From JAVBSC01 sp031547305 (GTDB taxonomy: Bacteria > Desulfobacterota > Desulfovibrionia > Desulfovibrionales > Desulfovibrionaceae), in the NCBI GenBank assembly GCA_031547305.1, contig JAVBSC010000083.1:1-9973 (forward strand): 9,973 nt of DNA, read 5' to 3'. The first letter of the stretch is position 1. Every line of letters begins with the position of its first letter. The position numbers and the translations under genes are program-made. Under the pieces are notes generated by a model. The model made no database searches. It saw nothing but the letters and a program-made list of their open reading frames with translations, and was not told the DNA's origin. Below, piece after piece: positions 6,034-9,973 of this stretch.

Positions 6034-7002
6034 ATGAATTCCGAATCGCAAAAACTGGTGGACGTGGCCGTAAGCACCTACGGACGGCCGTACCAACTCG
6101 CATTATCCGTGCTGTCCTTGCTCAAGTACTGCGGCCGGCACATTGATAAGGTCTTTTTTCAGTTCGAGCCGGTGTCCACGCAGTATGATCCCGGCCTGCC
6201 CTATGCGGCGGCCCAGTATATCCGCGAGCGGGCCGTGGTTTTTCAGCCGGAATCCTGGTTGTACAACGACCCGGTGGAGCCGGACCGCCTTTCGGACCGC
6301 CAGTACCTTTTGGGAGTGCGCTACCAGCACGCCTGGGAAAATACGGATAAAAAGCGCCTGCTGGTAATCCACAGCGACATCATGGTCTTCATGGATTTTT
6401 TGGGACCCATGTTGGAAAATATGGGCGAGGCCTTTGCCATTGGCCCCCTGGGCCAGTGCTGGAACTGCCCGGCCTCTTTGCCGGAGCTGGTGGCCGAAGC
6501 CGGCCTGGGCGAGCGGCCCTGCTCCCCGGATTCCTATTTGGAGTTCCGGCCGGACTTTGCCGGGCTCGGGCTGCTGTACGCGGCGGCCGTGCGGCGCGGC
6601 GCGTTCGCCCGGCCTTACCCGGCCGCCTGGGAAGGCCGTTTTAAAAATGCGCCCTGGCCCTTGCCTGAATGTCGGGTCAACGAATGGGCCGCCTTGGTCA
6701 ACGTGGCCAAAACCAGGCCCCTGACCATGCCCCTTGGTGACTCCCTGCCTTACGGCGCTTACGAGCGCTGCGGCAAGGCCCCGCTGGACATCAGCGTGGC
6801 CTGGTTCCATACCATGCACCAGCATGGCCTGACCGCAAAAAACTTCAATATTGACCGGTACATGAAGCACTGGATCGGCACCGGCAACATGACCCCTATG
6901 CGCTACGCCAAGGCCGAGGACAACGCCCGCCGGCTTCTGGAAAGGCATTTTCCGGATTTCGCGGCCTGGTGCCGCGAATCTGATACCGGCCTGTTTGCCT
7001 AG
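6034..7002 (+). CDS. Glycosyltransferase-like protein of unknown substrate (GT-A-type fold suspected)
   Basis: A predicted 322-residue soluble protein. The N-terminus KLVDVAVSTYGRPYQLALSV (about residues 7-26) resembles the first strand and helix of GT-A glycosyltransferases. LLVIHSDIMVF (109-119) ends a hydrophobic strand with HSD where such enzymes often have a metal-binding DxD. CRVNEWAAL (213-221) is in the right region for an acidic catalytic segment. The C-terminal part has a histidine cluster, WFHTMHQHGLTAKNFN (257-272). No membrane helix or signal peptide is seen. I prefer ATG 6034, preceded by GGGGA (6026-6030), because the conserved part starts soon after it. A GTG at 5983 behind a good AGGAG (5974-5978) would add 17 residues and cannot be excluded. 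The gene follows a terminator and stands alone. It could modify cell-surface glycans, but donor and acceptor are unknown. Confidence 0.6.
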   Translation: MNSESQKLVDVAVSTYGRPYQLALSVLSLLKYCGRHIDKVFFQFEPVSTQYDPGLPYAAAQYIRERAVVFQPESWLYNDPVEPDRLSDRQYLLGVRYQHAWENTDKKRLLVIHSDIMVFMDFLGPMLENMGEAFAIGPLGQCWNCPASLPELVAEAGLGERPCSPDSYLEFRPDFAGLGLLYAAAVRRGAFARPYPAAWEGRFKNAPWPLPECRVNEWAALVNVAKTRPLTMPLGDSLPYGAYERCGKAPLDISVAWFHTMHQHGLTAKNFNIDRYMKHWIGTGNMTPMRYAKAEDNARRLLERHFPDFAAWCRESDTGLFA

Positions 7003-7151
7003 AGCAATTTCACTTTGAAATTGCTCGGCAGACGCGAAGCGGATGCCCGCGAAGCGTGTTGTTTATTCTCGTAATTTCGCATTATTACATGCAAAATTCT
7101 GTACCGGTTACGAAACTTCTATTGTAAAATTTCAAAAGTAAAATTCTCTAG
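6999..7151. repeat. 153-bp MITE-like element with imperfect terminal inverted repeats
   Basis: The left end starts CTAGAGCAATTTCACTTTG at 6999. The right end, read in reverse complement from 7151, starts CTAGAGAATTTTACTTTTG. Over 25 aligned bases 19 match by hand. The left end is itself a hairpin: an 11-bp stem of 7002-7012 with 7016-7026 and loop CTT. The interior holds two copies of CGCGAAGCG (7033-7041 and 7048-7056) arranged symmetrically, and the remainder is AT-rich. There is no coding capacity. The left CTAG supplies the TAG stop codon (7000-7002) of the glycosyltransferase-like gene. Both ends show CTAG, which could be part of the repeat or a 4-bp target duplication. Without a genome search its mobility is a hypothesis. 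It may alternatively act as a bidirectional 3'-end structure. Confidence 0.45.
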
Positions 7152-7389
7152 AGTGTGTCGACACCACGTCTTTTTGACCTCTGGCGGAGTCAGGTTTTGC
7201 CTGCCGGTTGCCTCGGGTCATCCAGCATTGGCAGGCACATCTTCCTTGCCGGAGAACAAAAATCATCATAGTGTCAACGCTCCATGGTTCCGAGCTTTTG
7301 CCTCTTCAGATTTTACTTGTCTTCCCTTGATTTTTATTCCAAAAATAAACTTATGCATAATAGTGCTATAACTTCACCTTCGGACGCCC
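7152..7389. other. Gap before uvrC: small palindromes, no convincing gene
   Basis: No reliable coding region is seen. It holds a perfect 10-bp palindrome GTGTCGACAC (7155-7164) directly beside the element at 6999-7151. A stem-loop of TGCCTGCC (7198-7205) with GGCAGGCA (7230-7237) encloses a 24-nt loop. A 10-bp palindrome TTATGCATAA (7351-7360) lies near the uvrC start. Base composition is more AT-rich than in the flanking genes. Confidence 0.5.
7333..7361 (+). promoter_or_regulatory. Weak candidate uvrC promoter overlapping a palindrome
   Basis: TTTATT (7333-7338) and CATAAT (7356-7361) are separated by 17 bp, giving a start near 7368 and a leader of about 22 nt. The -10 box overlaps the palindrome TTATGCATAA (7351-7360), a possible operator. 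The match is modest. TATAAC at 7367-7372 is an alternative -10 box that would give a nearly leaderless mRNA. Confidence 0.3.
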
Positions 7390-9312
7390 ATGGAAAAACC
7401 TGATTTTCTAGAAATACCAACAACTCCCGGTGTTTATCTATTCAAGGACGAGCAGGGCCGGATTATTTACATTGGCAAGGCCAAGCAACTCCGCAAAAGA
7501 GTCAGTTCTTATTTTCGGGATGAGGCCGCGCTTACGCCCAAGACCAGGGCCATGATGCGCCAGGCCGAGGATTTGAGCCTGCTTGGCGCGGCCACGGAAA
7601 ACGAGGCTCTGCTCATGGAAGCCGGGCTGATCAAAAAACACCGGCCGCACTACAACATTTTGCTGCGAGACGACAAGGACTACGCATTTTTCCGCCTGTC
7701 GGACAAGCACCCCTTTCCCCGGCTGGAAGTGGTGCGCAAGCCCGGCCGCAACCGGAGCGAAGGCCGCCTGTTCGGGCCGTATTCCTTTACCGGCGCGGCC
7801 AAGGAAACCTGGAAGACCATTCACCAGGTTTTTCCCCTGCGGCGCTGCACGGACCGGGCCTTTGCCAACCGCGTGCGGCCCTGTTTGTACCATCACCTGG
7901 GCCAGTGCCCGGCCCCCTGCGTGCTGCCCGTGGATCCAAAGGAATACGCGGCCATGGTGGAGCAGGTGGCCATGCTGCTGTCCGGCCGTTCCAAAGTCCT
8001 TTTGCACGACCTGAGAAAGCGGATGCTCGCCGCCTCCGAAGCCTTGGAATTTGAAAAAGCGGCCACGCTCCGGGACCAGATTGCCGCCATTGAGCGCACG
8101 GTGGAACGCCAGTCCGTGGTGCTGGCGGAAAACGTCAACCTGGACGCCCTGGGCGTGGTGGAAGTGGAGGGAGGGCTGGCCCTGGGGCTTTTGTTCGTGC
8201 GGGAGGGCCGGCTTCTGGACGGCCGGAATTTTTTCTGGCCCGGCCTGGGCTTGGATGAAGCGCCGGAGCTTCTATTTTCCTTCCTGTTGCAATATTATAC
8301 CGGCGCCGAGGATTTGCCGCCGCGCATCGTGATTCCCTGGCGCCCGGACTGCAACGGGCGGACCGGAGCAAAAGCGTCGGAAGCGGGCGAGCCGGAGCCG
8401 GCGGACGCGCCCCGGCCCGAAAGCGGGGAAGATAATTCGCTGGAGGCTCTGGAAGCCGCCTTGTCAGGGTTGCGCGGCGATTCCCTGCGCATTGCCACGG
8501 CCCGGAACAAGGACGAAGCCCGCCTGGTCTCCCTGGCCGGGTCAAACGCCGGGGAGGCGGCCAAAAGTTCCGGTCGCGCGTCCATGCCGGAGCTGCTGGC
8601 CCGGCGCCTGGGCGGCGCTACGGCCATCCGCCTGGTGGAAGCGGTGGACGTCTCGCATATTTCCGGCAGTTCCACCCGGGTGGGGCAGGTGCTTTTTGAG
8701 GATGGAAAACCCAGGCGGGACAAGTGGCGCGCCTACGCGGTGGAAGACAGCGGCGGCGACGACCTGGCCGCCCTGACGGATTGGGCCGTCCGCCGGGCCG
8801 CGCACGGGGAGTGGCCGGATTTGCTGTTGATTGACGGCGGGCGTGGCCAGCTTGCGGCGGTGCGGCGTCAGCTGACGGAGTCCGGCGCGCCGGACGGGCT
8901 TATACTGGCTGCCATAGCCAAGGCCAGGACAGGGGACGGTCTGGCGGACCGCCGGGCCGGCAACGTGAGTGACCGTATTTTTCTGCCGGAGCGCAGCAAC
9001 CCGCTGCCCATAAGGCCCGGCTCGCCGGAACTGCTGTTTTTGCAGCACGTGCGCGACACCGTGCATGAATTCTCCCTTGGCCGGCACCGTAAGGCCAGGG
9101 CCAACCGGATTTTCAACGGGGAGTTGGCGCGTATTCCCGGCATCGGGCCGGAGCTGGCCAAACAGCTCTGGTCCAGGTTCGGCTCCCTTAAAGGCATGGC
9201 TGACGCAACGCCGGAAGCGCTTTGCGCCGTGCCCGGCATCGGAAGCGCCAGGGCCGCCAGGCTTAAGGAGCATCTGGAAGGCCTGGCAACAGGGCAGCGT
9301 TGGCGAAAATAA
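7390..9312 (+). CDS. uvrC: UvrABC excinuclease subunit C
   Basis: A 640-residue nucleotide-excision-repair nuclease that makes both incisions around a lesion after UvrB loading. The GIY-YIG domain is PGVYLF (13-18) and IIYIGKAKQLRKRV (25-38), with Y27 and, by position, the catalytic E77 in ALLMEAGLIKKHRPHYN. Four cysteines, C153, C165, C173 and C177, match the spacing of the ligands of the 4Fe-4S cluster reported for E. coli UvrC. The UVR (UvrB-binding) motif is at about 205-236 (ALEFEKAATLRDQIAAIE, 218-235). The RNase H-like 3' domain has VDVSHISGSSTRVGQ (419-433), DD457-458, LLIDGGRGQL (479-488) and H559 in RDTVHEF. Two helix-hairpin-helix motifs end it (PGIGPELA 583-590, PGIGSARAARL 615-625). 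Residues about 322-350 form a hydrophilic, acidic linker. No clear ribosome site precedes ATG 7390, yet the family N-terminus starts there. Confidence 0.97.
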   Translation: MEKPDFLEIPTTPGVYLFKDEQGRIIYIGKAKQLRKRVSSYFRDEAALTPKTRAMMRQAEDLSLLGAATENEALLMEAGLIKKHRPHYNILLRDDKDYAFFRLSDKHPFPRLEVVRKPGRNRSEGRLFGPYSFTGAAKETWKTIHQVFPLRRCTDRAFANRVRPCLYHHLGQCPAPCVLPVDPKEYAAMVEQVAMLLSGRSKVLLHDLRKRMLAASEALEFEKAATLRDQIAAIERTVERQSVVLAENVNLDALGVVEVEGGLALGLLFVREGRLLDGRNFFWPGLGLDEAPELLFSFLLQYYTGAEDLPPRIVIPWRPDCNGRTGAKASEAGEPEPADAPRPESGEDNSLEALEAALSGLRGDSLRIATARNKDEARLVSLAGSNAGEAAKSSGRASMPELLARRLGGATAIRLVEAVDVSHISGSSTRVGQVLFEDGKPRRDKWRAYAVEDSGGDDLAALTDWAVRRAAHGEWPDLLLIDGGRGQLAAVRRQLTESGAPDGLILAAIAKARTGDGLADRRAGNVSDRIFLPERSNPLPIRPGSPELLFLQHVRDTVHEFSLGRHRKARANRIFNGELARIPGIGPELAKQLWSRFGSLKGMADATPEALCAVPGIGSARAARLKEHLEGLATGQRWRK

Positions 9313-9318
9313 CGATTA

Positions 9319-9361
9319 TACTTGTCAAGTAATCTTATACTATATATATAATATAGTATAA
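9319..9361. promoter_or_regulatory. Two stacked palindromes between uvrC and the response regulator
   Basis: TACTTG-T-CAAGTA (9319-9331) is a perfect 13-bp palindrome. Three bases later TTATACTATAT (9335-9345) pairs with ATATAGTATAA (9351-9361) around ATATA, an 11-bp AT-only-cored inverted repeat. Both lie over the candidate promoter boxes. An operator role fits better than termination, since the stems are AT-rich and no T-run follows. They begin 7 nt after the uvrC stop. Confidence 0.5.
9322..9352 (+). promoter_or_regulatory. Candidate sigma-70 promoter of the response regulator
   Basis: TTGTCA (9322-9327) is followed after 17 bp by TATATA (9345-9350) and after 19 bp by a perfect TATAAT (9347-9352). 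Transcription would begin near 9358, leaving about 15 nt before GTG 9374. Both boxes sit in the palindromes described at 9319-9361, so a bound regulator would directly block polymerase. Confidence 0.5.
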
Positions 9362-9373
9362 AGAAGTCGCACC

Positions 9374-9973
9374 GTGAAAAAACATGATTCAGTTTCACCA
9401 GTTGTAAGGCTCCCCGGGAGCATTTTGATCGTTGACGACGATGCGGTTTTTTGCCGCCTGTTGCGGGCGGTCATGCTCCAGAGCGGCTATGACGTGAATC
9501 TGGCGGCCAGCCTTGCGGAAGCGCGGGAAGTTCTGGCCGGGCGTTCTTTTGACCTGATTTTTCTGGATGTCTACCTGCCGGACGGAAACGGGCTGGAGCT
9601 TCTGCCCTTTATAAAAGGCCTGCCTGACGCTCCGGAAGTCATTGTGATCACCGCGGACGGGGATCCGGACGGGGCCGAGGTGGCAATCACCAGAGGCGCC
9701 TGGGACTACCTGGGCAAAGCCGCCTCCATGGACCGGGTGCTCAAGGTTGTGGCCAGGGCTCTCAAGGCGCGCAACAAGCGGTTGCATACCGGCATTGGCG
9801 ATTTGGACCGGGTGGGCATAATCGGCAACAGTCCGGGGCTGCGCGCCTGCCTGGAACTGGTCCGCCAGGCCGCTTCCAGCGACGCGCCGGTGCTGATAAT
9901 CGGAGAAACCGGCACCGGCAAGGAGCTTATAGCCAAGGCCGTGCACCGCAACAGCCGGCGGGCCAACAATTCC
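9374..9973 (+). CDS. Sigma-54-dependent response regulator, NtrC type (5' part, truncated by the window)
   Basis: The visible 200 residues start at GTG 9374, with a weak GAAG-like ribosome site upstream, and run open to the right edge. The receiver domain is at about residues 17-130. The acidic pocket is DDD21-23, the phospho-acceptor is D65 in LIFLDVYLPDGNGLEL (61-76), the switch threonine is T93 and the conserved lysine is K115. Position 116 is Ala, where most receivers have Pro. An AAA+ sigma-54 interaction domain begins with IIGNSPGLRACLELV (149-163) and the Walker A motif GETGTGKE (177-184). NtrC-family proteins activate sigma-54 promoters after phosphorylation by a histidine kinase. No kinase is visible here. 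The rest of the AAA+ domain and the DNA-binding domain would lie beyond 9973. Confidence 0.93.
   Translation, partial: MKKHDSVSPVVRLPGSILIVDDDAVFCRLLRAVMLQSGYDVNLAASLAEAREVLAGRSFDLIFLDVYLPDGNGLELLPFIKGLPDAPEVIVITADGDPDGAEVAITRGAWDYLGKAASMDRVLKVVARALKARNKRLHTGIGDLDRVGIIGNSPGLRACLELVRQAASSDAPVLIIGETGTGKELIAKAVHRNSRRANNS

Noticed and set aside
7153..7371. Plus-strand 72-codon frame beginning MCRHHVFLTSGGVRF
   Set aside because: No ribosome site. It begins at the edge of the inverted-repeat element, crosses a palindrome and a stem-loop, and has no recognisable motif.
8542..9273. Minus-strand frame (243 codons) opposite uvrC
   Set aside because: Opposite an intact RNase H-like and helix-hairpin-helix region. 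No ribosome site or motif.
9395..9946. Minus-strand frame (183 codons) at the right edge
   Set aside because: Opposite an intact receiver and Walker A segment on the plus strand.
1..9973. CRISPR array, toxin-antitoxin pair, retron or phage-defence island
   Set aside because: No regularly spaced repeats, and no reverse transcriptase, small toxin/antitoxin pair or defence-type domains. All long frames are metabolic, housekeeping or regulatory genes.

Overview
The window looks like chromosomal DNA of a GC-rich anaerobic deltaproteobacterium, most likely a member of the Desulfovibrionaceae. This is an inference from three things: a very large single-chain FAD/Fe-S 2-hydroxyacid (lactate-type) dehydrogenase, GC-rich codon use in all long genes, and an NtrC-type (sigma-54) response regulator. 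No marker in the window fixes the genus.

Layout, left to right. Positions 1-74 hold the probable 3' end of an unidentified plus-strand gene. It is followed by two strong hairpins that can terminate transcription from both sides. A minus-strand tRNA-Asn(GTT) with an encoded CCA occupies 169-244. A divergent control region (245-432) carries a good sigma-70 promoter for a three-gene plus-strand block: the FAD/Fe-S oxidoreductase (433-4071), ruvX (4078-4515, TTG start) and mltG (4512-5897, ATGA overlap with ruvX). The block ends in a long bulged hairpin with a T-run at 5920-5967. A monocistronic glycosyltransferase-like gene follows (6034-7002). Its stop codon lies inside the first bases of a 153-bp element with imperfect terminal inverted repeats (6999-7151). 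An AT-richer gap (7152-7389) leads to uvrC (7390-9312). A short, strongly palindromic promoter region (9313-9373) then precedes the start of a sigma-54-dependent response regulator, which runs off the right edge.

How the genes relate. The oxidoreductase combines in one chain what many bacteria split into FAD and Fe-S subunits for feeding electrons from a 2-hydroxyacid into the membrane pool. ruvX (rRNA maturation/YqgF nuclease) and mltG (peptidoglycan glycan-strand terminase) are housekeeping genes that appear to be co-transcribed and translationally coupled. uvrC is the nucleotide-excision-repair incision nuclease. No obvious multi-gene novel system is visible. The most interesting material is non-coding: the MITE-like element with two GCGAAGC mini-hairpin motifs, the stacked palindromes in front of the response regulator, and the overlapping helices after mltG. 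Among proteins, the glycosyltransferase-like protein and the modified FAD motif of the oxidoreductase deserve a look.
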